Shown: positions 1 to 5,907 of the stretch, piece after piece
How the letters are laid out: each line of letters starts with the position of its first letter
Numbering within the stretch: the first letter of the stretch is position 1
NCBI GenBank assembly: GCA_945836355.1
Contig: CAMALD010000097.1
Span: forward strand, 1-6,007
Direction of reading: 5' to 3'
Source of the DNA: an uncultured Lachnospiraceae bacterium
Lineage (GTDB): Bacteria; Bacillota; Clostridia; Lachnospirales; Lachnospiraceae
DNA length: 6,007 bases
Program-made: the position numbers and the translations under genes
Notes under the pieces: model-generated
The model's input: only the letters and a program-made list of their open reading frames with translations
Database searches by the model: none
What the model was told of the DNA's origin: nothing

Positions 1-5
1 GGAGG
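1..5 (+). promoter_or_regulatory. Shine-Dalgarno site for the sufC TTG start
   Basis: GGAGG lies 5 bases before the TTG at position 11. It supports a non-ATG start for the first gene, since no in-frame ATG lies near the N-terminal beta strand. The promoter of the cluster must lie upstream of the window. Confidence 0.7.
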
Positions 6-10
6 AGACT

Positions 11-727
11 TTGCTAGAATTACAGGATATAGCGTTTTCTGCAGGCGAAGAGGGAAAGCAGAAAGAAATTATAAAGAATGTCAGCTTTGTCATACCGGAC
101 AATAAATTTATTGCGATTACCGGACCGAACGGCGGCGGTAAATCGACCTTGGCAAAGCTGATTGCGGGAATTGAGCGGCCGACCTCGGGAAGGCTGATAC
201 TGGATGGTGAGGACATCACTAAGCTGTCCATTACCGAGCGGGCGAGAAAGGGAATCAGCTTCGCGTTTCAGCAGCCCGTGCGTTTTAAGGGAATCACCGT
301 AAAGGATCTGATTGGTCTGGCGGCCGGCGAGAACATCAGCACGGCCAAAGCCTGTGCCTATCTTTCCGAGGTGGGGCTCTGTGCGAAGGATTATGTGTCC
401 AGAGAGGTGAATGCAAGCCTGTCGGGTGGTGAGCTAAAGCGAATTGAGATTGCGACCGTGCTGGCAAGAAAAACTAAGCTGACACTGTTTGATGAGCCGG
501 AGGCAGGAATCGATCTCTGGAGCTTCCAGAACCTGATTCGTGTCTTTGAAAAGCTGCACGAAGAGATTCACGGCTCTATTTTAATTATTTCACACCAGGA
601 GCGGATTTTGAATATTGCGGATGAAATCGTAGTGATTGCGGATGGCAGGGTAGTGCAGTGCGGCAGCAGGGAGCAGATACTGCCGGGATTGTTAAACACA
701 TCCTCCGGCTGCAAGTTTACCAACTAA
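11..727 (+). CDS. sufC: SufC-family ABC ATPase of a minimal SufBC (SMS-type) Fe-S assembly system
   Basis: This is a cytosolic ABC ATPase of 238 residues that is expected to bind the SufB-like protein encoded next and to use ATP hydrolysis to drive Fe-S cluster assembly on it. Visible motifs are Walker A GPNGGGKST (residues 38-46), Q-loop FAFQQPV (84-90), signature LSGGELKR (137-144), Walker B TLFDEPEAGID (158-168) and the H-loop SHQ (194-196). There are no membrane segments, so it is not a transporter subunit. SufC of the full SUF system usually reads DEPDSGLD after Walker B; here it reads DEPEAGID, as I would expect in the two-gene (smsC-type) branch. The start is TTG with a good Shine-Dalgarno site 5 bases upstream. 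The next gene begins 21 bases downstream. The family call is very secure; the SMS subclass is an inference from the motif variant and from the SufB-only partner. Confidence 0.93.
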   Translation: MLELQDIAFSAGEEGKQKEIIKNVSFVIPDNKFIAITGPNGGGKSTLAKLIAGIERPTSGRLILDGEDITKLSITERARKGISFAFQQPVRFKGITVKDLIGLAAGENISTAKACAYLSEVGLCAKDYVSREVNASLSGGELKRIEIATVLARKTKLTLFDEPEAGIDLWSFQNLIRVFEKLHEEIHGSILIISHQERILNIADEIVVIADGRVVQCGSREQILPGLLNTSSGCKFTN

Positions 728-732
728 TCGAG

Positions 733-741
733 AGGAGAAGG
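733..741 (+). promoter_or_regulatory. Ribosome binding site of the sufB-like gene
   Basis: AGGAGAAGG sits in the 21-base gap after the sufC stop codon and ends 7 bases before the ATG at 749. It fixes that start and indicates translation from the same transcript as sufC. Confidence 0.65.
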
Positions 742-748
742 CTTCATT

Positions 749-1666
749 ATGGATCAGATACAACTGGAGCTGCTAAAGCAGGTGGCGGATATTCATGAAG
801 TTCCGCAGGGAGCATATAATTTTCGTGTGAACGGTCAGGGAGCCGGAAGAAACACGACCGAACATATCGATATTGTGACAAAGAAGGATAAACAGGGCAT
901 TGATATCATCATTAAGCCGGGGACAAAGCACGAGAGTGTGCATATTCCGGTGGTGCTGAGCCAGAGCGGGCTGACGGAGATGGTGTATAATGATTTTTAT
1001 ATCGGAGAGGATTCGGATGTGACGATTGTTGCGGGCTGCGGCATTCACAACGGAGGTGATGCAAAGTCGGAGCATGATGGCATCCACACCTTTTATGTGG
1101 GCAGGAATGCAAGGGTAAAATATATTGAAAAGCATTACGGCAGCGGCGACGGCAGCGGCGAGAGAATACTGAATCCGCAGACCATCGTGGAGCTTGGCGA
1201 GGGCAGCTATTTGGAGATGGATACGGTGCAGATCAAGGGGGTGGATTCCACCGTAAGAACCACCAAAGCAAAGCTTGCCGACCGCGCAACACTTGTGATC
1301 AGGGAGAAGATCATGACGCACGGAAAGCAGTATGCAAAGACGGATTTTACCGTGGATCTTGACGGTGAGGACTGTGGTGTCAATCTGATTTCCCGGTCGG
1401 TCGCTAAGGAACATTCTCGCCAGGTATTTCTCTCGCGAATCAACGGAAATAACAAGTGCATGGGGCACAGTGAGTGCGATGCGATTCTGATGGATGAGGG
1501 CAGCGTCAGCGCAATCCCGGAGATTACGGCCAATCATCTGGAGGCAAGCCTGATTCACGAGGCAGCCATCGGAAAAATCGCCGGAGAGCAGATTATCAAG
1601 CTGATGACGCTCGGTCTGACAGAGGCAGAAGCAGAGGCGCAGATTGTAAACGGATTTTTAAAATAA
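749..1666 (+). CDS. sufB: SufB/SufD-family Fe-S scaffold protein, short SMS-type
   Basis: This 305-residue protein is the scaffold partner of SufC. It is much shorter than classical SufB (about 470-495 residues) because it lacks the long N-terminal region and consists mostly of the beta-helix core and C-terminal helices. The C-terminal SufBD signature is clear. Aligned with E. coli SufB, the cluster-assembly cysteine C405 corresponds to C243 (in ECDA), and H433/E434 correspond to H270/E271 (in IHEA); E432 is an Ile. Keeping the Cys and Glu argues for a SufB-like rather than SufD-like role, probably as a homodimer since no second SufBD gene is visible. A further Cys (C237) lies six residues before C243. 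The C-terminus has the usual pattern of helices ending in NGFLK. No SufS or SufU lies in the window. Databases may label it SufD or 'SufB/SufD family'; the name smsB also fits. Confidence 0.9.
   Translation: MDQIQLELLKQVADIHEVPQGAYNFRVNGQGAGRNTTEHIDIVTKKDKQGIDIIIKPGTKHESVHIPVVLSQSGLTEMVYNDFYIGEDSDVTIVAGCGIHNGGDAKSEHDGIHTFYVGRNARVKYIEKHYGSGDGSGERILNPQTIVELGEGSYLEMDTVQIKGVDSTVRTTKAKLADRATLVIREKIMTHGKQYAKTDFTVDLDGEDCGVNLISRSVAKEHSRQVFLSRINGNNKCMGHSECDAILMDEGSVSAIPEITANHLEASLIHEAAIGKIAGEQIIKLMTLGLTEAEAEAQIVNGFLK
1139..1162 (+). repeat. Two-copy tandem 12-base repeat inside the sufB-like gene
   Basis: GGCAGCGGCGAC is followed directly by GGCAGCGGCGAG, encoding GSGD-GSGE at residues 131-138. It forms a flexible Gly-rich turn in the beta-helix region. 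It is in frame and probably reflects a short duplication in a tolerant loop. Confidence 0.6.
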
Positions 1667-1680
1667 GCATACCAATGGAC

Positions 1681-1689
1681 AAGGAGAGG
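1681..1689 (+). promoter_or_regulatory. Ribosome binding site that selects the GS start at 1696
   Basis: AAGGAGAGG ends 6 bases before the ATG at 1696. The in-frame ATG at 1675 lies upstream of this site and has no Shine-Dalgarno sequence of its own, so the shorter protein is preferred. Confidence 0.75.
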
Positions 1690-1695
1690 AAAGCT

Positions 1696-3033
1696 ATGAA
1701 GCATTATACGAGACAGGACATTATCAGAATGGTTGAGGAAGAGGACGTAGAATTTATCCGGCTTCAGTTCACCGATATGTTTGGCAATTTTAAAAATATG
1801 GCGGTAACGACTAGCCAGTTGGAGAAGGTGCTGGATAATCAGTGTGTATTTAACGGTTCGGCGATTGAGGGCTTTTTGTCCATGCAGGAGCCTGATATGT
1901 ACCTTCACCCGGATTTAAATACATTCGCAATTTTCCCTTGGAGACCGCAGCAGGGCAAGGTTGCCCGTTTTATCTGTGATGTTTACCGCCCGGACGGTAC
2001 GCCGTTTGCCGGAGATTCGCGTTATCTTCTGAAAAAGGTAGTGCAGCAGGCGAAGGAGATGGGGTATCTGTTCAAGGCGGGCCCGGAGTGCGAGTTTTTC
2101 CTCTTTGATTTGACACAGGATGGCGGTGCAACCACCGAGACGAAAGAGAAGGGCAGCTTTTTTGATATCGGACCGGTGGATTCCGGTGAAAATGCCCGTC
2201 GTGAAATGGTTATGACACTCGAGGAGATGGGCTTTGAGATTGAAGCCTCCTACCATGCCAATGCACCGGCGCAGCATGAGATTGATTTTAAATATGATGA
2301 CGGGGTATTGACTGCCGACAATCTGATGACGTTCCGCATGGCGGTGCGCACCATTGCCAGAAGGCACGGGCTGCACGCCACCTTTATGCCAAAGCCGAAG
2401 AGCGGAGTGGACGGCTCCGGCATGCATTTGAACCTTTCGTTATATAATGCCAACGGAGCAAATATTTTCAGCGATGAGACAGCCCAGGATGGTCTGAGCG
2501 AGGAAGGAAGATATTTTATTGCAGGTCTGTTAAAGCATATTAATGCTATTACCGCAATTACAAACCCGCTGGTCAATTCCTACAAGCGGCTGGTTCCGGG
2601 ATACGGTGCACCGGTTTATGTGGCATGGTCGGCTGCGGCAAACCGCACGGCGCTTGTGCGCACCGGATTAAAGAACGGAAAAGTGAACCGCATCGAGCTA
2701 CGTTCCCCGGACCCGTCGGCAAACCCTTATCTGGCACTTGCCGTATGTCTGGCAGCAGGTCTTGACGGAATCAGGAATAAAATGCTTCCGCCTGCAAAGG
2801 TGGACGGCAATATTTATGCAATGTCTGAGGAGGAGCGGAAGGCGCTCGGCATCTGCAGTCTGCCGGAGTATCTGGCACATGCCCTGGATGCCCTGGAGGA
2901 GGATGAGTTACTCAAATCAGTGCTCGGAGAGCATTTCTATCAGAACTATCTGACGGCAAAGCGTGCGGAGTGGAAGGAATACCGCACGAAGGTATCCGAA
3001 TGGGAGGTCAGCCAGTATTTGGACCGCTTCTAA
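1696..3033 (+). CDS. glnA: Type I glutamine synthetase homologue (GSI-alpha) with the ammonium site replaced
   Basis: The product is 445 residues, the normal length for GSI-alpha (B. subtilis GlnA has about 444), and aligns to it almost without gaps; a 7-residue longer start at 1675 is possible but lacks a ribosome binding site. The N-terminal beta-grasp domain spans about residues 15-100, followed by the catalytic domain. Kept residues include E131 and E133 (GPECEFF), E195 (QHEI), H244 (GSGMH), R298 (NSYKRL), R317, R322, E334 and R336 (RIELRSPDP). These cover five of the six metal ligands and the main glutamate and ATP contacts. All five ammonium-site residues are changed: Asp50 to N53, Ser53 to A56, Tyr179 to F155, Glu212 (also an n1 metal ligand) to A188, and Glu327 to G304. 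Bacillus feedback residue R62 is S62. The family assignment is certain, but ordinary glutamine synthesis is doubtful. It may be a glutamate-amine ligase or a pseudoenzyme. The ANTAR gene downstream matches the clostridial glnA-nitR arrangement. Confidence 0.92.
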   Translation: MKHYTRQDIIRMVEEEDVEFIRLQFTDMFGNFKNMAVTTSQLEKVLDNQCVFNGSAIEGFLSMQEPDMYLHPDLNTFAIFPWRPQQGKVARFICDVYRPDGTPFAGDSRYLLKKVVQQAKEMGYLFKAGPECEFFLFDLTQDGGATTETKEKGSFFDIGPVDSGENARREMVMTLEEMGFEIEASYHANAPAQHEIDFKYDDGVLTADNLMTFRMAVRTIARRHGLHATFMPKPKSGVDGSGMHLNLSLYNANGANIFSDETAQDGLSEEGRYFIAGLLKHINAITAITNPLVNSYKRLVPGYGAPVYVAWSAAANRTALVRTGLKNGKVNRIELRSPDPSANPYLALAVCLAAGLDGIRNKMLPPAKVDGNIYAMSEEERKALGICSLPEYLAHALDALEEDELLKSVLGEHFYQNYLTAKRAEWKEYRTKVSEWEVSQYLDRF

Positions 3034-3084
3034 GGAGACACTCATTGGTTAATTATACGTTCGAAAAAATGGAATGATAATAAC

Positions 3085-3091
3085 AGGAGGT
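3085..3091 (+). promoter_or_regulatory. Strong Shine-Dalgarno site of the ANTAR gene
   Basis: AGGAGGT is a near-perfect complement to the 16S rRNA tail. It overlaps the in-frame GTG at 3090, which therefore cannot be its start, and lies 11 bases before the ATG at 3102. That spacing is slightly long but acceptable. Confidence 0.65.
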
Positions 3092-3101
3092 GCCCCGGAG
3101 G

Positions 3102-3644
3102 ATGTTCAGCATAATTATCGTTTTTCCAAAGCTGGAGGATGCAAATCAGATGAAGTCTCTGCTGGTACGAAACGGATTTGAGGTGCATGCGGTCTGTACG
3201 ACAGGCGCGCAGGCAATCGGATATGCCAATGAACTGGATGAGGGAATCGTAATCAGCGGATACCGGATGTCTGACATGCTTTACCGGGAAATCAACGGAT
3301 ATCTGCCGAAGGGCTTTGAGATGCTTCTGCTTGCATCGGCGGCGCGCCTGAACGAAGTGGGCGGCGACGGTATCATGGCAGTAAGCATGCCTTTAAAGAC
3401 AAGAGATCTGATTGATACGCTCCAGATGATGACCAGAGCGTATCGGCAGCGAAAAAAGAGGGAGAGCGCAAAGCCGAAGGTTCGCAGCGAGGAAGATCGA
3501 GCAGTGATTGAGAAAGCAAAGCTGATACTAATGCAGCGGAATAATATGACGGAAGAGGAGGCGCACCGGTATATACAGAAAAACAGTATGGACAGCGGTG
3601 TGAATTTACTTGAGATGGCGGAAATGATTATCAGCATGCTATAA
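3102..3644 (+). CDS. ANTAR-domain RNA-binding antiterminator with pseudo-receiver (NitR-like)
   Basis: This 180-residue protein has an N-terminal receiver-like domain (about 1-112), a basic, probably coiled-coil linker (about 112-128, with RQRKKR) and a C-terminal ANTAR domain (about 130-180; EKAKLILMQR, EEEAHRYIQK, MDSGVNLLEMAEMI). ANTAR proteins bind paired hairpins in nascent RNA and prevent transcription termination. The receiver lacks the phosphorylation machinery: where the acidic pair is expected the sequence reads VFP (7-9), the phospho-acceptor position is G53 (VISGY), and the switch Lys is M96 (SMPLK). It is therefore unlikely to be a phosphorylated response regulator. In Clostridium saccharobutylicum a similar protein, NitR, is encoded after glnA and acts in nitrogen control, which fits this position. 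A GTG start at 3090 is possible but overlaps the ribosome binding site. Its RNA target is not evident in the window. Confidence 0.9.
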   Translation: MFSIIIVFPKLEDANQMKSLLVRNGFEVHAVCTTGAQAIGYANELDEGIVISGYRMSDMLYREINGYLPKGFEMLLLASAARLNEVGGDGIMAVSMPLKTRDLIDTLQMMTRAYRQRKKRESAKPKVRSEEDRAVIEKAKLILMQRNNMTEEEAHRYIQKNSMDSGVNLLEMAEMIISML

Positions 3645-3660
3645 AATTGTCTGCCTGCAA

Positions 3661-3672
3661 TGCCCGCGGGCA
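3661..3672. repeat. GC-rich 12-base perfect palindrome between the ANTAR gene and dapF
   Basis: TGCCCGCGGGCA is a perfect palindrome in the 54-base gap between the ANTAR stop and the dapF start. As RNA it could form a 4-bp stem with a CGCG loop, or as DNA a dyad. There is no U-run after it, so it is not an intrinsic terminator. It lies just before the dapF ribosome binding site and its role is unknown. Confidence 0.4.
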
Positions 3673-3681
3673 CATGGAAGG

Positions 3682-3689
3682 AAAGGTGG
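3682..3689 (+). promoter_or_regulatory. Ribosome binding site of dapF
   Basis: AAAGGTGG lies 9 bases before the ATG at 3699, preceded by a further GGAAGG. It supports the start at 3699 rather than the in-frame ATG at 3660, which lies in the ANTAR-dapF gap, would translate through the palindrome and has no ribosome binding site. Confidence 0.6.
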
Positions 3690-3698
3690 CTTGGGACT

Positions 3699-4535
3699 AT
3701 GAAATTTACAAAGATGCAGGGATGCGGAAATGATTATGTATATGTGAATTGTATGGAGTGGCAGCCGAAGAACGCAAACGATCTGGCAAAGCGCGTGAGC
3801 GACCGTAAATTTGGTATCGGCTCCGATGGAATGATACTGATTAAACCATCCGATAAGGCAGATTTCTTTATGGAAATGTACAACGCGGACGGCTCGCAGG
3901 GAAAAATGTGCGGCAATGGAATCCGCTGTGTTGCAAAATATGTTTACGATTATAAATTAACGGACAAAGTGTCGATTGCCATAGAAACTTTGGCGGGTAT
4001 AAAATACCTTCAGCTTGCAGTAAAAGACGGCAAGGTATACGAAGTAACGGTGGATATGGGAGAGCCGGAGCTTGCACCGGAAAAAGTGCCGGTGGTCGCA
4101 GAGGGCGACCGGGTAATCAACGCGCCGATTTCGGTTGGTGGCAGGGAATATCGGATGACCGCGGTCTCGATGGGCAATCCGCATGCCATCGTATATGTGG
4201 AGGATACGAAATCTTATCCTCTCAGGGAGGTAGGACCTCTGTTTGAGCATCATGAACGGTTCCCGGAGCGGGTCAACACGGAGTTTGTGCAGGTTCTCAG
4301 CCGCAGTGAAGTGAATATGCGTGTGTGGGAGCGCGGTTCGGAGGAAACCTGGGCCTGCGGGACAGGCGCATGTGCGACTGTGGTTGCCTGCGTTTTGAAC
4401 GGTCTGACGGAGAACGAAGTCACCGTACATATGCTCGGAGGAGATCTTCGTATACGCTATGACCGTGAAGGAAGCAACCACGTATTCATGACCGGACCGG
4501 CGGTGACGGTATTTGAGGGTGAATACGAGGAGTGA
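3699..4535 (+). CDS. dapF: Diaminopimelate epimerase
   Basis: This 278-residue cytosolic enzyme is expected to convert LL-diaminopimelate to meso-diaminopimelate, the precursor of lysine and of the peptidoglycan cross-link residue, without a cofactor. The start at 3699 gives the family's usual N-terminus MKFTKMQGCGND; the reading frame is open back to an ATG at 3660. Both catalytic cysteines are present: C71 in MCGNG (within the NADGS...RC motif at 62-77) and C220 in ACGTG. The substrate-contacting segments GNPH (159-162) and ERGSEETWACGTG (211-223) are also present. The two halves of the protein form the paired DapF folds. Length and motifs are complete, with no sign of decay. dapL, encoding the enzyme for the preceding step, starts 95 bases downstream. 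Confidence 0.95.
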   Translation: MKFTKMQGCGNDYVYVNCMEWQPKNANDLAKRVSDRKFGIGSDGMILIKPSDKADFFMEMYNADGSQGKMCGNGIRCVAKYVYDYKLTDKVSIAIETLAGIKYLQLAVKDGKVYEVTVDMGEPELAPEKVPVVAEGDRVINAPISVGGREYRMTAVSMGNPHAIVYVEDTKSYPLREVGPLFEHHERFPERVNTEFVQVLSRSEVNMRVWERGSEETWACGTGACATVVACVLNGLTENEVTVHMLGGDLRIRYDREGSNHVFMTGPAVTVFEGEYEE

Positions 4536-4553
4536 TTGCAATATGGTTCGCGC

Positions 4554-4574
4554 GTCATGCACATAGTTTATGAC
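4554..4574 (+). other. Hairpin 1 in the dapF-dapL leader
   Basis: GTCAT (4554-4558) pairs with ATGAC (4570-4574) around an 11-base loop; a competing CATA/TATG stem (4562-4565 with 4569-4572) lies partly inside. It is a weak structure on its own, noted because a stronger hairpin follows 14 bases later. Confidence 0.35.
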
Positions 4575-4588
4575 TGCCGTCTAAGCTT

Positions 4589-4613
4589 GGCTTCGATGAA
4601 AGAATCGCAAGCC
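4589..4613 (+). other. Hairpin 2 in the dapF-dapL leader, just before the dapL ribosome binding site
   Basis: GGCTTCGAT (4589-4597) pairs with ATCG-C-AAGCC (4604-4613) through nine base pairs with one bulged C at 4608. The loop is GAAAGA (six bases). It abuts the dapL ribosome binding site (4614-4624) and could stabilise a processed mRNA end or affect dapL translation. There is no U-run, so it is not a terminator. The loop lacks the A1/G4 pattern of known ANTAR hexaloops when paired this way. Confidence 0.5.
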
Positions 4614-4624
4614 GGAAAGGAAGG
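4614..4624 (+). promoter_or_regulatory. Ribosome binding site of dapL
   Basis: GGAAAGGAAGG holds two overlapping purine cores. The second ends 6 bases before the ATG at 4631, while the ATG at 4625 follows it directly with no spacer. This favours 4631, and [15 protein letters not shown] matches the family N-terminus. Confidence 0.6.
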
Positions 4625-4630
4625 ATGGAC

Positions 4631-5848
4631 ATGGCAAAAGTAAATGAGAATTTCTTAAAGCTGCCGGGAAGCTATCTGTTTTCAACGGTAGGAAAAAAGG
4701 TAAAGGCATATCAGGAGGCGAACCCGGAGAAAAAGGTAATACGGCTTGGAATCGGGGATGTAACGCTTCCGCTTCCGAAGGCCGTCATCGAGGCCCTGCA
4801 TCGGGCAACGGATGAGATGGCTGTGCAGGATACATTCCACGGTTATGCACCGGATCTCGGATATGAGTTTTTGCGCTCTGCAATTGTGAAGAATGATTTT
4901 GCGGACATAGGGGTATCGCTTGACGTGGACGAGGTTTTTGTCAGTGACGGCGCAAAGAGTGATTCGGCAAACATTCAGGAGATTTTTGATCCGGCTTCAA
5001 GGATTGCGGTCTGCGACCCGGTGTATCCGGTGTATGTGGATTCCAATGTTATGGCAGGAAGAACAGGGGAATATGATGCTGCCACCGGACGCTGGAGCAA
5101 TGTGATATATATGCCGTGTACCGCTGAAAACAATTTTGCCCCGGCATTTCCGGAGGAGACACCGGACATCATTTATCTGTGTTTTCCGAACAACCCGACC
5201 GGTGCGACGCTGACCAAGGAGGAGCTGCAGAAATGGGTGGACTATGCCAACCATAAGAAAGCGGTAATCATTTTTGATGCGGCTTACGAGGCATACATTT
5301 CCGAGGAGAATGTGCCGCACAGCATTTATGAGTGCGAAGGTGCAAAAACCTGTGCAATCGAATTACGCAGCTTTTCGAAAAATGCAGGCTTCACAGGTAC
5401 ACGTCTTGCATATACGGTTGTGCCTAAGGAATTAGAGCTTGAAGGGGTGAAGCTTAATGCACTCTGGGCAAGACGCCATGGTACGAAATTCAACGGTGCA
5501 CCATACATCATCCAGAAGGCGGGCGAGGCAGTGTATTCCGCAGAAGGAAAGCAGCAGATAGCCGAGATGATTAGCTATTACATGAACAATGCCCGTGTGA
5601 TCTATGATGGTTTAAAGGCAGCCGGATATACGGTATCGGGCGGTGTGAATTCACCGTACATCTGGCTGAAGACCCCGAAGGGCATGAATTCATGGGAGTT
5701 TTTTGATTATCTGCTTGAGCAGGCAAATGTGGTAGGCACACCGGGCTCCGGTTTCGGACCGAGCGGTGAAGGCTATTTCCGCCTAACGGCGTTTGGTTCG
5801 TATGAGAACACAGTGGAGGCAATCGAACGAATCAAAAAGCTTGGCTGA
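4631..5848 (+). CDS. dapL: LL-diaminopimelate aminotransferase
   Basis: This 405-residue PLP-dependent class I/II aminotransferase is expected to make LL-DAP directly from tetrahydrodipicolinate with glutamate as amino donor, bypassing the succinylase and acetylase routes. The N-terminal signature KLPGSYLF...[12 protein letters not shown] is typical of DapL. Visible PLP and substrate residues are DGAK (106-109), NNPTG (187-191), DAAY (216-219), the Schiff-base lysine K250 in [10 protein letters not shown], and R384 in YFRLTAFG. The length matches the family (about 405-410). A start two codons earlier at 4625 is possible, but ribosome binding site spacing favours 4631. Its product is the substrate of DapF encoded just upstream, so the pair completes meso-DAP formation from tetrahydrodipicolinate. 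A terminator follows about 60 bases after the stop. Confidence 0.95.
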   Translation: MAKVNENFLKLPGSYLFSTVGKKVKAYQEANPEKKVIRLGIGDVTLPLPKAVIEALHRATDEMAVQDTFHGYAPDLGYEFLRSAIVKNDFADIGVSLDVDEVFVSDGAKSDSANIQEIFDPASRIAVCDPVYPVYVDSNVMAGRTGEYDAATGRWSNVIYMPCTAENNFAPAFPEETPDIIYLCFPNNPTGATLTKEELQKWVDYANHKKAVIIFDAAYEAYISEENVPHSIYECEGAKTCAIELRSFSKNAGFTGTRLAYTVVPKELELEGVKLNALWARRHGTKFNGAPYIIQKAGEAVYSAEGKQQIAEMISYYMNNARVIYDGLKAAGYTVSGGVNSPYIWLKTPKGMNSWEFFDYLLEQANVVGTPGSGFGPSGEGYFRLTAFGSYENTVEAIERIKKLG

Positions 5849-5857
5849 TTAATGAAA

Positions 5858-5870
5858 GCTGCAATGCAGC
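5858..5870 (+). other. Short perfect hairpin after dapL
   Basis: GCTGCA (5858-5863) and TGCAGC (5865-5870) are perfect inverted repeats around a single base, giving in practice a 5-bp stem with a 3-base loop. The sequence ATTTT follows, but the U-run is short, so this is at best a weak first terminator ahead of the stronger one at 5908-5942. Confidence 0.4.
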
Positions 5871-5907
5871 ATTTTGGTGACAGCCGAAAACAGAATAAAT
5901 GAGATGG

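Noticed and set aside
773..1558. Minus-strand open frame of 261 codons opposite the sufB-like gene
   Set aside because: It lies entirely antisense to a clearly conserved SufB-family gene, has no recognisable domain and has a composition rich in His, Arg and Leu typical of antisense frames.
1675..1695. Upstream ATG giving a 452-residue GS
   Set aside because: No Shine-Dalgarno sequence precedes it, whereas AAGGAGAGG sits at good spacing before 1696, and the shorter form aligns with B. subtilis GlnA from residue 1.
2738..2953. Plus-strand open frame of 71 codons within the GS gene
   Set aside because: It is an out-of-frame product of the conserved GS C-terminal coding region, with Trp/Arg-rich low-quality sequence and no ribosome binding site.
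3045..3081. Possible internal promoter before the ANTAR gene (TTGGTT and GATAAT)
   Set aside because: The -10-like GATAAT is reasonable, but the TTGGTT lies about 25 bases away, and the hexamer at the correct distance matches the -35 consensus poorly.
3957..4562. Minus-strand open frame of 201 codons opposite dapF
   Set aside because: It is antisense to the catalytic region of dapF, shows no known motif, and other overlapping antisense frames occur in the same stretch.
4536..4567. Possible promoter in the dapF-dapL gap (TTGCAA and CATAGT)
   Set aside because: Spacing is 20 bases and the -10 match is weak.
4536..4630. Lysine riboswitch before dapL
   Set aside because: The gap is only 95 bases, shorter than the lysine aptamer of roughly 170 or more, and it lacks a terminator or a multi-helix junction.
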